From positions 1 through 64,000 of the forward strand of contig NZ_PNEO01000021.1 of NCBI RefSeq assembly GCF_002870125.1: a stretch of 64,000 nt of DNA, in the 5' to 3' direction. Shown here piece after piece: positions 16,283-25,538 of this stretch. This DNA comes from Burkholderia sp. WAC0059 (GTDB lineage Bacteria; Pseudomonadota; Gammaproteobacteria; Burkholderiales; Burkholderiaceae). Position 1 is the first letter of the stretch. The number at the start of each line of letters is the position of its first letter. The notes under the pieces were generated by a model. It searched no databases. It was not told where the DNA came from and saw nothing but the letters and a program-made list of their open reading frames with translations. The position numbers and the translations under genes are program-made.

Positions 16283-17818
16283 ATGGGTTATGAGCAGGGC
16301 TTGAGTGGCCTCGCGGCCGCATCGAACGATCTGGACGTCGTCGGCAACAACATCGCCAACTCCGACACGTACGGCTTCAAGGGCAGCACTGCGATCTTCG
16401 CGGACATGTACGCGAGCTCGGTCGCGACCGCCGTCAACGACCAGGTCGGCATCGGCACGCAGCTCGCCGAAGTGCAGCAGGACTTCAGCCAGGGCACGAT
16501 CGACACGACCGACCAGGCGCTCGACATCGCGATCAACGGCAGCGGCTTCTTCCAGATGTCGAACAACGGCAGCACGACTTACACGCGCAACGGCGTGTTC
16601 CAGCTCAACGACGATGGCTACATCGTGAACGCCGAGGGCGACGAGCTGATGGGCTATGCGGCGAATGCCGACGGCGTCGTCAACACGGCCGAAACCGTGC
16701 CGCTGACGATCCCGACCTCCAACATCGCGCCGCAGGTGACGAGCACCGTCAACGCCGGGCTGAACCTCGACGCGCAGGACGACCTGATGCTCGGCACGCC
16801 GACCGTCACGATGGCCGCCGGCAACACCGGCTCGCTCACGAGCAGCGGCGCGACGGTCACGAACGCCGCAGCCGGCTCGAACACCGACACCTACACGGTC
16901 ACGTTCCAGGTGACGGGCGGCACGACCACCTACTCGGTCGTCGATTCCACGACGGGCACCACGCTGTCGAGCGGCAACGCCTACACCGCGGGCGACGCGA
17001 TCGACCTCGGCGACGGCGAAACCGTCACGCTTTCGGGCACGCCCGCCGACGGCGATTCGGCCACCATCGCGCCGACCGCGACCGCGTTCAGCGCGAGCGA
17101 CTCGTCGACCTACAACTACTCGACGTCGTTCGAGGCCTACGATTCGCTCGGCGGCTCGCAAACGGTCAACGTCTACTTCGCCAAGACCGGCTCGGGCACC
17201 TGGGACGTCTACGCCGGTCCGGAAGACGGCAGCGCCCAGCTCGTCGGCACCGCGGACTTCAACAGTTCGGGCCAACTGACGGGCGTGACCGACATCTCGT
17301 CGTCGGGCGCGTCGAGCACGCCGACGACGCCGAACACGTTCGTGCTGTCGATTCCGAACACGGACGGCTCGGGCACGCCGCAGCAGATCACGCTGAACAT
17401 CACCGGCACGACCCAGTTCGGCAGCACCGACGGCGTCAACAGCCTGACCCAGGACGGCTACGCGGCCGGCGAGCTGACGAGCTTCTCGGTCGGCTCGACC
17501 GGGCTTCTGACCGGCGACTACTCGAACGGCCAGACCGCCACGCTCGGCCAGATCGTGCTCGCCACCTTCGCCAACCAGAACGGCCTCGTCGACCTCGGCA
17601 ACAACGAGTACGAAGAGACCGCCGCGTCGGGCCCGGCGCAGATTTCGACGCCGGGCAGCACGGCCCACGGCACGCTCGAGGGCGGCGCGCTCGAGGACTC
17701 GAACGTCGACCTGACCAACCAGTTGGTGGACCTGATCACGGCGCAGCGCGACTACCAGGCGAACGCGCAGACGATCAAGACGCAGCAGACCGTCGACCAG
17801 ACGCTCATGAACCTGTAA
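16283..17818 (+). CDS. flgE: Flagellar hook protein FlgE
   Basis: FlgE builds the hook. 511 residues, longer than enteric FlgE (~400). It opens with the N-terminal motif LAAASNDLDVVGNNIANSDTYGFKGS and closes with the C-terminal motif EDSNVDLTNQLVDLITAQRDYQANAQTIKTQQTVDQTLMNL. The extra length comes from an inserted Thr/Gly-rich beta module at about 170-270 (TYTVTFQVTGG ... VTLSGTPADGDSATIAP). That module resembles segments of FlgK and FlgL below. Confidence 0.95.
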   Translation: MGYEQGLSGLAAASNDLDVVGNNIANSDTYGFKGSTAIFADMYASSVATAVNDQVGIGTQLAEVQQDFSQGTIDTTDQALDIAINGSGFFQMSNNGSTTYTRNGVFQLNDDGYIVNAEGDELMGYAANADGVVNTAETVPLTIPTSNIAPQVTSTVNAGLNLDAQDDLMLGTPTVTMAAGNTGSLTSSGATVTNAAAGSNTDTYTVTFQVTGGTTTYSVVDSTTGTTLSSGNAYTAGDAIDLGDGETVTLSGTPADGDSATIAPTATAFSASDSSTYNYSTSFEAYDSLGGSQTVNVYFAKTGSGTWDVYAGPEDGSAQLVGTADFNSSGQLTGVTDISSSGASSTPTTPNTFVLSIPNTDGSGTPQQITLNITGTTQFGSTDGVNSLTQDGYAAGELTSFSVGSTGLLTGDYSNGQTATLGQIVLATFANQNGLVDLGNNEYEETAASGPAQISTPGSTAHGTLEGGALEDSNVDLTNQLVDLITAQRDYQANAQTIKTQQTVDQTLMNL

Positions 17819-17864
17819 GCCGCATCGCGCTGGAAAGTCATACCGCATTGCAACGGGGCGAATC

Positions 17865-18623
17865 ATGGACCGACTGATCTATACCGCAATGACGGGCGCC
17901 AGCCAGGCGCTCGAGCAGCAGGCCGTCGTGGCCAACAATCTGGCGAACGCGTCGACCACGGGTTTTCGCGCGCAGCTCGCGAATTTCCGCGACGTGCCGA
18001 TGTCGTTCGGCGACGGCTCGAGCGTCAACGACCAGACGACGCGCACCTTCGTGCTTTCGGCCACGCCGGGCTCGGACATGACCCCGGGCGAGATCTCGCG
18101 GACCGGCAATCCGCTCGACATCGCCATTCAGGGGTCGGGCTGGCTCGCGGTGCAGGGGCCGGACGGCAACGAGGCGTACACGCGCGCGGGCGACCTGCAC
18201 GTGGACGCGAACGGGCAACTGATGACCGGAAACAACATGCCGGTGATCGGCCAGGCCGGACCGATCGGCGTGCCGCCGGGCTCGCAGGTGACGATCGGCT
18301 CGGACGGCACGATCTCGGCCATCGCGCCGGGCAACCCGCCCGACGGGATCGCGGTGGTCGACCAGTTGAAGCTGGTCAACCCGCAGGTCACGATGGTCCG
18401 CGGCGACGACGGCCTCTACCGCACGCCGGACGGCAACCCGGCCGACGCCGATCCGAACGTCCAGGTGGTGGCGGGCGCGCTCGAAGGCAGCAACGTCAAT
18501 CCGGTCGCGCAGATGGTGTCGATGATCACCAACGCGCGGCAGTTCGAGATGCAGACCAAGCTGCTGACGACCGCCGACCAGAACGACCAGAGCGCCAACA
18601 ACCTGCTCAATTTCAGCAGCTAG
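17865..18623 (+). CDS. flgF: Flagellar proximal rod protein FlgF
   Basis: FlgF is a rod subunit. 252 residues. N-terminal MDRLIYTAMTGASQALEQQAVVANNLANASTTGFRAQLANF is typical; the core has NPLDIAIQGSGWLAVQGPDG; the C-terminal helix is NPVAQMVSMITNARQFEMQTKLLTTADQNDQSANNLL. ATG start after GGGGCGA. It lies between flgE and flgG as in other Burkholderiaceae. Confidence 0.96.
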   Translation: MDRLIYTAMTGASQALEQQAVVANNLANASTTGFRAQLANFRDVPMSFGDGSSVNDQTTRTFVLSATPGSDMTPGEISRTGNPLDIAIQGSGWLAVQGPDGNEAYTRAGDLHVDANGQLMTGNNMPVIGQAGPIGVPPGSQVTIGSDGTISAIAPGNPPDGIAVVDQLKLVNPQVTMVRGDDGLYRTPDGNPADADPNVQVVAGALEGSNVNPVAQMVSMITNARQFEMQTKLLTTADQNDQSANNLLNFSS

Positions 18624-18666
18624 GCGCTGTGCTCGCGCCAGGCACGCATCAAGGAGAGGATTCACC

Positions 18667-19455
18667 ATGAACCGTTCGCTCTACATCGCCGCTACGGGCA
18701 TGAATGCCGAGCAGTCGGAGATGGACGTGATCTCGAACAACCTCGCCAACGTGAGCACCAACGGCTTCAAGGGCTCGCGCGCGGTGTTCCAGGATCTGAT
18801 CTATCAGACGATTCGTCAGCCGGGCGCGAACGAGACGCAGGAAAACGAATTGCCGTCGGGCAGCCAGATCGGTACCGGCGTGCAGCAGGTGGCGACCGAG
18901 CGCATCTTCACGCAGGGCGACCTGCAGCAGACCGGCAACTCGACCGACATCGCGATCAACGGCCAGGGCTTCTTCCAGGTGCAGATGCCCGACGGCACGA
19001 CCGAGTACACGCGCGACGGCTCGTTCACGACCAACCAGAACGGCCAGCTCGTCACGGCGAGCGGCTACCCGGTGATCCCGGCCATCACCGTGCCGGCCAA
19101 CGCGACCTCGCTCACCGTCGGCAGCGACGGCACCGTGACGGTCACGACGCCGGCCAACGCGAACAACACGACCATCGGCGCGCTGCAGCTCGCCATGTTC
19201 ATCAACCCGACGGGCCTGCAGTCCAACGGCGAGAACCTGCTGTCGGAAACGGCGTCCTCGGGCGCGCCGATCGTGACGACGCCGGGGCTGAACGGCGCGG
19301 GCACGCTCCAGCAGGGCTACGTCGAGGCGTCGAACGTCAACGTCGTGCAGGAGCTCGTGAACATGATCGAGACCCAGCGCGCCTACGAAATCAACAGCAA
19401 GGCGGTCACGACGTCCGACCAGATGCTGCAGACGCTTAGTCAGATGTCGATCTGA
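18667..19455 (+). CDS. flgG: Flagellar distal rod protein FlgG
   Basis: FlgG forms the distal rod, the drive shaft within the P and L rings. 262 residues, exact family length. It starts MNRSLYIAATGMNAEQSEMDVISNNLANVSTNGFKGSRAVFQDLIYQTIRQPG and contains TDIAINGQGFFQVQMPDG. It ends with the C-terminal helix NVVQELVNMIETQRAYEINSKAVTTSDQMLQTLSQM. A strong GGAGAGGA precedes the ATG. Confidence 0.97.
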   Translation: MNRSLYIAATGMNAEQSEMDVISNNLANVSTNGFKGSRAVFQDLIYQTIRQPGANETQENELPSGSQIGTGVQQVATERIFTQGDLQQTGNSTDIAINGQGFFQVQMPDGTTEYTRDGSFTTNQNGQLVTASGYPVIPAITVPANATSLTVGSDGTVTVTTPANANNTTIGALQLAMFINPTGLQSNGENLLSETASSGAPIVTTPGLNGAGTLQQGYVEASNVNVVQELVNMIETQRAYEINSKAVTTSDQMLQTLSQMSI

Positions 19456-19477
19456 CGGCGGGCGAGTCAAAGAGCCG

Positions 19478-20194
19478 GTGAAAAGGATGGTGCAGTTCGT
19501 TCGTTCATGTTTGCGGATTCGCGCGCTCAGATTCGCGGCGGCGTGCGGTCTCGTCGCGGCGGTGGCCGGCTGCGGGTCCTTCGATCAGGACCAGAAGCCG
19601 CCGATCACGCTGCAGCCGATGACGGCCGTGCCGCCGAGCCCGCCGCCGAACGCGTCGCCGGGCGCGATCTTCAACCCCGGCTACGCGGGGCGGCCGCTGT
19701 TCGAGGACCAGCGCCCGCGCAACATCGGCGACATCCTCACCATCGTGATTTCGGAAGACGTCGCCGCGACCAAGACGTCGGGCGCCAACACGCAGCGCAC
19801 CGACTCGCTGAGCTTCTCGACGCCGAGTTCGGGCTTCCTGAGCGGACTGTTCGGCAAGGCGAACCTCGCGGGACAGGGCGCGAACCAGTTCGCCGCGACG
19901 GGTGGCGCGAACGCGTCGAACACGTTCACCGGCGTGCTGACCGTCACCGTCGTCAACGTGCTGCCCAACGGCAACCTCGTCGTGAGCGGGGAAAAACAGA
20001 TGCTGATCAACCAGGGCAACGAGTTCATCCGGTTCTCGGGCGTCGTCAACCCGAACACCATCGCGGGCGACAACTCCGTGCTGTCGACCGACGTGGCCGA
20101 CGCCAAGATCGAGTATTCCGCGAAGGGCTACATCAACCAGGCCGAGACGATGGGCTGGCTGCAACGCTTCTTCCTGAGTATCGCGCCATGGTAA
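19478..20194 (+). CDS. flgH: Flagellar L-ring lipoprotein FlgH
   Basis: FlgH forms the outer-membrane L-ring. 238 residues with GTG start 19478 (ATG 19487 is an alternative). A lipoprotein signal peptide ends in the lipobox V-A-G-C32. The ring domain includes LFEDQRPRNIGDILTIVISEDVAATKTSG and NGNLVVSGEKQMLINQGNEFIRFSGVVNPNTI. The C-terminus INQAETMGWLQRFFLSIAPW is typical. The stop overlaps the flgI start by 7 bases. Confidence 0.96.
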   Translation: MKRMVQFVRSCLRIRALRFAAACGLVAAVAGCGSFDQDQKPPITLQPMTAVPPSPPPNASPGAIFNPGYAGRPLFEDQRPRNIGDILTIVISEDVAATKTSGANTQRTDSLSFSTPSSGFLSGLFGKANLAGQGANQFAATGGANASNTFTGVLTVTVVNVLPNGNLVVSGEKQMLINQGNEFIRFSGVVNPNTIAGDNSVLSTDVADAKIEYSAKGYINQAETMGWLQRFFLSIAPW

Positions 20195-21396
20195 CGGTCC
20201 GCCTTTTCCGCCGCCCCGGTCGCGCGCCGCGCGGCATCCGCGCCTGGCCGCGCGCGGCGTCGCTTTTCGCCGGCTTCGCGCTCGTCTTCGCGACGCTCTT
20301 CTCCGGCGCGGCGCACGCGGAACGCGTGAAGGATCTCGTCTCGTTCGAAGGCGTGCGCGACAACCCGCTCATCGGCTACGGCCTCGTGGTCGGGCTCGAC
20401 GGCACGGGCGACCAGACCACGCAGGCGCCGTTCACGACGCAGACGCTCGCGAACATGCTCGCGAACCTCGGCATCTCGATCAACAACACGTCGAGCGCGA
20501 ACGCCACGACCACGCAGCAGACGCTCACGAACATGCAGTTGCGCAACGTCGCCTCGGTGATCGTGACGGCCGAGCTGCCGCCGTTCGCGCGCCCCGGCGA
20601 GACGATCGACGTGACCGTCTCCGCGCTTGCCAACGCGCGCAGCCTGCGCGGCGGCACGCTGCTGCTCACGCCGCTCAAGGGCGCCGACGGCCAGGTGTAT
20701 GCGGTCGCGCAGGGCAACGTGGCGATCGGCGGCGCGGGCGCCGCCGCGAACGGCAGCCGCGTGCAGGTGAACCAGCTCAACTCGGGGCGCATCGTCGCCG
20801 GCGCGAGCGTCGAGCGCTCGGTGCCCACGAGCGTCGAGATGCCCGGCGGCGTGATGGAGATGTCGGTCAACGACATGGACTACGGCACGACGCAGCGCAT
20901 CGTGGCGGCGGTCAACAACGAATTCGGCGGCGGCACCGCGGCGGCGCTCGACGGCCGCACGATCCAGTTGCGCGCGCCGTCGGACCCCGAGCAGCAGGTG
21001 CAGTTCATCTCGCAGATCGAGGCGCTCAACGTGACGCCCGCGCAGCCGCCCGCGCGCGTGATCCTGAACGCGCGCACCGGCTCGATCGTGATGAACGAGA
21101 TGGTGACGATCGATAGCTGCGCGGTCGCGCACGGCAACCTCTCGGTCGTCGTCAACACGCAGACGGCGGTGAGCCAGCCCAACGCGTTCTCGAACGGGCA
21201 GACGGTCGCGGCGCGCCAGTCGCAAATCCAGCTACAGCAGGGCAACGGCGCGCTGCACCTCGTCAGCACGAGCGCGAATCTCGCCGACGTGGTGCGGGCG
21301 CTGAACGCGCTCGGCGCGACGCCGGCCGATCTGATGTCGATTCTGCAGGCCATGAAAGCCGCCGGCGCGCTGCACGCCGACCTGGAAATCATCTGA
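20188..21396 (+). CDS. flgI: Flagellar P-ring protein FlgI
   Basis: FlgI forms the periplasmic P-ring around the rod. 402 residues. A signal peptide (about 1-45, ending GAAHA) precedes the mature ERVKDLVSFEGVRDNPLIGYGLVVGLDGTGDQT, a hallmark. Further hallmarks are TLANMLANLGI, GGTLLLTPLKGADGQVYAVAQGN and the C-terminal LADVVRALNALGATPADLMSILQAMKAAGALHADL. Start ATG 20188 sits inside the flgH stop region. Confidence 0.97.
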   Translation: MVTVRLFRRPGRAPRGIRAWPRAASLFAGFALVFATLFSGAAHAERVKDLVSFEGVRDNPLIGYGLVVGLDGTGDQTTQAPFTTQTLANMLANLGISINNTSSANATTTQQTLTNMQLRNVASVIVTAELPPFARPGETIDVTVSALANARSLRGGTLLLTPLKGADGQVYAVAQGNVAIGGAGAAANGSRVQVNQLNSGRIVAGASVERSVPTSVEMPGGVMEMSVNDMDYGTTQRIVAAVNNEFGGGTAAALDGRTIQLRAPSDPEQQVQFISQIEALNVTPAQPPARVILNARTGSIVMNEMVTIDSCAVAHGNLSVVVNTQTAVSQPNAFSNGQTVAARQSQIQLQQGNGALHLVSTSANLADVVRALNALGATPADLMSILQAMKAAGALHADLEII

Positions 21397-21407
21397 GGAC
21401 GCAACGG

Positions 21408-22346
21408 ATGGACAATTCCGAAATCAATGCCGGCATGGATATGTCGAACCGCTTCGCGCTCGACGTGCAGGGCTTCGACTCCATGCGCATGGCCGCGAAG
21501 GCCTCGCCCGACCAGGGCGTGAAGATGGCCGCGCGCCAGTTCGACACCGTGTTCCTGAACATGATGCTCAAGAGCATGCGCGAGGCGACGCCCGACGACG
21601 GCCCGCTCGACTCGCACGACGGCGACTCGTTCACCTCGATGCTCGACCAGCAGCTCGCGCAGACGCTTTCGTCGAAAGGCATCGGCGTCGCGAACGCGAT
21701 GATCAAGCAGTTGACGCTCAACATGGGCGGCAAGACCGGCGGCGCCGGCGGCTCGTCGGGCAGCCTCGCCATGCTCAACGCGCTCGGCAGGGCCTACGGC
21801 AACGCCTCGGCGAACGGCGCGCTCGGCGGCGGCGGCGAAGGCTACGGCGCGAACAGCGAACTCGTGCCGCCGCTGCACGGCAACGGCGCCTCGCCGAAGG
21901 TCGACGCGTTCGTCAACAAGCTCGCGCAGAGCGCCCGCCAGGCGAGCGCGGCGACGGGCATTCCGGCGCGCTTCATCATCGGCCAGGCCGCGCTCGAATC
22001 GGGCTGGGGCAAGAGCGAGATCCGTCAGGCGAACGGCGCGACGAGCCACAACGTGTTCGGCATCAAGGCGACGAAGGACTGGACGGGCAAGACCGTCTCC
22101 ACCGTCACGACCGAGTACGTGAACGGCCAGCCGCGCCACGTGGTCGAGCGCTTCCGCGCCTACGACTCGTACGAGGACGCGATGACCGACTACGCGAACA
22201 TGCTCAAGGGCAACCCGCGCTACGCCGAGGTGCTTAACTCCTCGCACAGCCCCGAGGGTTTCGCGCAGGGCATGCAGCGCGCCGGCTACGCGACCGATCC
22301 GCACTACGCGCGCAAGCTGATGTCGATCATGCAGCAGATGGCCTGA
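21408..22346 (+). CDS. flgJ: Rod-cap peptidoglycan hydrolase FlgJ
   Basis: FlgJ caps the growing rod and opens the peptidoglycan. 312 residues. The N-terminal rod-binding domain (about 15-105) contains ARQFDTVFLNMMLKSMREATPDD. The C-terminal glucosaminidase-type domain (about 165-312) contains RFIIGQAALESGWGKSEI, with the catalytic glutamate, and NVFGIKATKDWTGKTV. A Gly/Ser/Ala linker joins them. It is the last gene of the flgB operon. Confidence 0.95.
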   Translation: MDNSEINAGMDMSNRFALDVQGFDSMRMAAKASPDQGVKMAARQFDTVFLNMMLKSMREATPDDGPLDSHDGDSFTSMLDQQLAQTLSSKGIGVANAMIKQLTLNMGGKTGGAGGSSGSLAMLNALGRAYGNASANGALGGGGEGYGANSELVPPLHGNGASPKVDAFVNKLAQSARQASAATGIPARFIIGQAALESGWGKSEIRQANGATSHNVFGIKATKDWTGKTVSTVTTEYVNGQPRHVVERFRAYDSYEDAMTDYANMLKGNPRYAEVLNSSHSPEGFAQGMQRAGYATDPHYARKLMSIMQQMA

Positions 22347-22468
22347 CGGTGCCCCGTGCGACACACGAAAACGTTGTCGTCGCCACGGAACCGACCCTTT
22401 TCTCCGCAGGGCGTTTGGCCCGCCGGTCCGCGCGGTTGCGGACTGGCGGGATTATTTGCGCCGGGCCC

Positions 22469-22495
22469 TAAACTTCTGCTACCGTCTGCCGCTAT
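22469..22495 (+). promoter_or_regulatory. Sigma-28 (FliA) promoter of the ycgR-like gene
   Basis: TAAACTTC (22469-22476), an 11-bp spacer and GCCGCTAT (22488-22495) match 6/8 and 6/8 of the FliA consensus at the ideal spacing. It is about 100 bp before the ATG at 22597. The remaining flgJ-ycgR gap (22347-22468) shows no gene. Confidence 0.75.
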
Positions 22496-22596
22496 TCCTG
22501 ATAACAGGTGGAGGAGCGGTTCGCGCCGCCCCGCCCAGTCCGCGTTCGCCGGCGCCGCCGGCGGGGGCTGGCAGGTCCACGAATTCCAGCACAGCC

Positions 22597-23355
22597 ATGG
22601 ATACCGATCAGTCGACAAGCGAGCCGGGGGAAGACGACGAAGGGAGCCAACCCGATTTCGGCCGGCGCAATCCCCTCGAGGTCGGGGTGCAGTTGCGCAA
22701 TCTGCTCAACCGGGGCGACTTCATTACGCTGCATTACCGCGGCGGCCAGTTGGCCACCCGGATTCTCGACGTCGACGTGCGACAGCAGACGTTCGTGTTC
22801 GACTGGGGTTCGGTGCCGGTGCAGAACGAGGCCGTGCTGCGGGCGGAAGCGTGCCACTTCCTCGCGTCGCCCGAGGGCGTGCGGGTCGAATTCAGCACGG
22901 GTACGCCGCGCGAAACCCGCTTCGACGGGCGCAGCGCGTTCGAGGCGGCGTTTCCCGAAGTGCTCTATTACGTGCAGCGGCGCGAGTATTTCCGGGTCGA
23001 TACGCCGGTGCTCGAGCCGTGCCTGTGCGCGGGCGCTCTGCCCGACGGCACGGGCTTCCGCTGGGAGGTGAACGACCTCTCGCTCGGCGGCCTCGGGCTG
23101 CGCACGACGGACGAGCGCGCGGCCGATCTGGAGATGGGCACGCGCATTCCGGACGTCGACCTGGACCTGCGCTCGCACGGCACGCTGAACGTGGAGCTCG
23201 GGCTCGTCGGCAAGCGCTTCGTCGATCTGCCCAATGGCACGCGCCGCTATCACCTCGGTTTTCGCTTCGAGTCGCTGCCGGGCACGACGGAAAACACGCT
23301 GCAGCGCTACATCACCCAGCTCGAAATGAAGCGCCGCTCGCTCGTGCGCGGCTGA
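22597..23355 (+). CDS. ycgR: YcgR-like c-di-GMP-binding flagellar brake protein (PilZ)
   Basis: YcgR proteins bind cyclic di-GMP and slow the flagellar motor. 252 residues. The N-terminal YcgR domain is NPLEVGVQLRNLLNRGDFITLHYRGGQLATRILDVD. The PilZ domain has the RxxxR-type motif in YYVQRREYFRVDTPV, and VNDLSLGGLGLRTTDE matches D/NxSxxG. ATG 22597 is preferred over an in-frame TTG at 22456, because the extra 47 residues overlap the sigma-28 promoter. It stands between flgJ and flgK as in many beta-proteobacteria. Confidence 0.92.
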   Translation: MDTDQSTSEPGEDDEGSQPDFGRRNPLEVGVQLRNLLNRGDFITLHYRGGQLATRILDVDVRQQTFVFDWGSVPVQNEAVLRAEACHFLASPEGVRVEFSTGTPRETRFDGRSAFEAAFPEVLYYVQRREYFRVDTPVLEPCLCAGALPDGTGFRWEVNDLSLGGLGLRTTDERAADLEMGTRIPDVDLDLRSHGTLNVELGLVGKRFVDLPNGTRRYHLGFRFESLPGTTENTLQRYITQLEMKRRSLVRG

Positions 23356-23428
23356 AGTCTTACGCTTTCCGCAGTCCTCCCGCCGGTTCCGCGGCGGGCG
23401 CGGCCGGTTGCCGTCGGCGCTGCGGCGC

Positions 23429-23455
23429 TCAATTTTGGCGCCGCGCTGCCGTTAT
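23429..23455 (+). promoter_or_regulatory. Sigma-28 (FliA) promoter of flgKL
   Basis: TCAATTTT (23429-23436), an 11-bp spacer and GCCGTTAT (23448-23455) match the FliA consensus at 6/8 and 6/8. It lies about 60 bp before the flgK ATG, giving late-class expression of the hook-filament junction genes. Confidence 0.72.
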
Positions 23456-23515
23456 ACGGACTGTTCACCAACGCGGCCGCCCGATGCGCAGGCCGCCACA
23501 CAGGATGACGGACGC

Positions 23516-25525
23516 ATGGGCGACTTATACGCGATCGGCTTGAGCGGCCTCGAAGCGGCTCAGCTTGGCATTTCGACGACCGGCAACAACATCAGCAACT
23601 CGACGACGCCGGGCTACGACGTCGAATCGCCCGTCTATGCCGAGGCGAGCGGCCAGTACAGCGAGTCGGGCTACATCGGCAACGGCGTCGACACGACCAC
23701 CATCCAGCGGGCCTACAGCCAGTTCCTGACGACGTCGCTGAACAACGCGCAGTCGCAGAACAACGCGGCGAGCACGTCCTACCAGATGGCCGAGCAGTTG
23801 AGCAACCTCGTCGGCAGCCCGAGCAGCGGCATCGCCTCGGCGATTTCGTCGGTGTTCACCGGCCTGCAGGACGTGGCGGACGACCCGTCGGAAGACTCGT
23901 CGCGCCAGAGCGCCCTCGGCGACGCGCAGACGCTCGCCGACGAAATCAACTCGGCCGGCGAGCAGTACGACGAGATGCGCTCGGGCATCAACACGCAGCT
24001 CTCGGACGCGGTCAACCAGATCAACACGTATACGGGGCAGATCGCGCAGCTAAACACGCAGATCTCCGAAGCGAGCACGCAGGGCCAGGCGCCGAACCAG
24101 CTTCTCGACGAGCGCGACCAGGACGTCTCCGCGCTCTCGCAGCTCGTGGGCGTGCAGGTCGTGCAGAACAGCGACGGCTACAGCCTTTTCCTCAGCAACG
24201 GGCAGCCGCTCGTGGTCGGCTCGCAGAGCTTTTCGCTCTCTACCGTCCCCTCGTCGGCCAACCCGAACGAGGACGTGGTGGCCTACGACGGCGCGGCCAA
24301 CGAACCCGACTCGACGCCGACGCAGCTCTCCAGCTCGGCGATCACGGGCGGCACGGTGGGCGGCCTGCTGTCGTTCCGCAGCACGATCCTGGACCCGGCC
24401 GAGGCTCAGCTCGGCGCCATCGCGACGAGCTTCGCCTCGCAGATCAACTCGCAGAACGAGCTCGGCCTCACGCTCACGGGCGCGGCCGGCGCCGCGCTCT
24501 TCTCGGTCGGCTCGCCGACCGTCTACGCGAACGCGAACAACACCGGCGACGCCTCGCTCGCCGTCACGCTGTCGAACGCGTCCTCGCCGCCCACGGACAA
24601 CTATGCGCTCTCGTACAACGGCACCGACTACACGCTGACCGACACGACCACGAACCAGGTGGTCTCGAGCTCGACGAACGCGTCGACGGCGGCGGCCGCG
24701 GCCGGCCTCGACGTCACGCTCACGGGCACGATGAACGCGGGCGACTCGTTCACGATCCTGCCGACGAGCGGCGCGCTCGACAACTTCTCGGTCACGACGA
24801 CCGACCCGAGCGCGATCGCGGCTGCTTCCCCCGTGCTCGTCTCGGCGTCGAGCTCGAACACGGGTAGCGGCGAGATTTCCGACGTCTCGGTGAGCGCCGG
24901 CTACGACATTCCGTCGACGGCCACCACGCTGACCTACACGGCGCCGACGACCTCGGGCGGTTCCGGCTCGCTCGCGGGCTTCCCGGCCGGCTCGACCGTG
25001 ACGGTGACGACGCCGGGCTCGAGCACGCCGACGACCTACACGATCGGGGCCAACGGCTCGTCCACGCCGCCCGTCGCCTACGACCCGTCCACGGGCGCGA
25101 CCATCACGATCACGGACACGGCGGCGGGCTCGCTCACGGGCGTGACCTTCACGCTGACCGGCACGCCGGCCGGCGGCGACGAGTTCACGGTCGCCTCGAA
25201 CGCGGGCGGCACGAGCGACGGCAGCAACGCGCTCGCCATGGCCGACCTCGCCTCGAGCACGACCCTCGGCGGCAACACGCTGACCGACGCCTACTCGAAT
25301 TACGTGAATTCGGTGGGCAACAGCACGAGCGACCTCGAGGCGACCAGCACCTCGTCGGCCTCGCTCGTGAGCCAGTTGACGACTTCGCAGCAGTCGGTCT
25401 CGGGCGTGAACCTCGACGAGGAAGCGACGAACCTGCTGCAGTACCAGCAGCTTTACCAGGCCAACAGCAAGGTCATCCAGACGGCGGAATCGCTGTTCCA
25501 GACGCTGATCGGCATCTTCCAGTAA
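23516..25525 (+). CDS. flgK: Hook-filament junction protein FlgK (HAP1)
   Basis: FlgK joins hook to filament and is exported with FlgN help. 669 residues. It has N-terminal MGDLYAIGLSGLEAAQLGISTTGNNISNSTTPGYD, the coiled domain with LNTQISEASTQGQAPNQLLDERDQDVSALSQLVGV, and C-terminal SGVNLDEEATNLLQYQQLYQANSKVIQTAESLFQTLIGIF. The middle holds two beta modules (about 355-425 and 465-565), each ending in a GTxxxGDxFT pattern. ATG 23516 is chosen; 36 upstream in-frame codons overlap the sigma-28 promoter. Confidence 0.96.
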   Translation: MGDLYAIGLSGLEAAQLGISTTGNNISNSTTPGYDVESPVYAEASGQYSESGYIGNGVDTTTIQRAYSQFLTTSLNNAQSQNNAASTSYQMAEQLSNLVGSPSSGIASAISSVFTGLQDVADDPSEDSSRQSALGDAQTLADEINSAGEQYDEMRSGINTQLSDAVNQINTYTGQIAQLNTQISEASTQGQAPNQLLDERDQDVSALSQLVGVQVVQNSDGYSLFLSNGQPLVVGSQSFSLSTVPSSANPNEDVVAYDGAANEPDSTPTQLSSSAITGGTVGGLLSFRSTILDPAEAQLGAIATSFASQINSQNELGLTLTGAAGAALFSVGSPTVYANANNTGDASLAVTLSNASSPPTDNYALSYNGTDYTLTDTTTNQVVSSSTNASTAAAAAGLDVTLTGTMNAGDSFTILPTSGALDNFSVTTTDPSAIAAASPVLVSASSSNTGSGEISDVSVSAGYDIPSTATTLTYTAPTTSGGSGSLAGFPAGSTVTVTTPGSSTPTTYTIGANGSSTPPVAYDPSTGATITITDTAAGSLTGVTFTLTGTPAGGDEFTVASNAGGTSDGSNALAMADLASSTTLGGNTLTDAYSNYVNSVGNSTSDLEATSTSSASLVSQLTTSQQSVSGVNLDEEATNLLQYQQLYQANSKVIQTAESLFQTLIGIFQ

Positions 25526-25538
25526 GAGGGATCGAACG

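Noticed and set aside
15413..17866. 817-codon minus-strand frame opposite flgD/flgE
   Set aside because: Composition is Arg/Val/Asp-rich antisense of Ser/Thr codons; flgD and flgE have clear family motifs on the other strand.
22456..22596. 47-codon N-terminal extension of the ycgR-like protein from TTG 22456
   Set aside because: It overlaps a sigma-28 promoter and lacks an SD; the family start fits ATG 22597.
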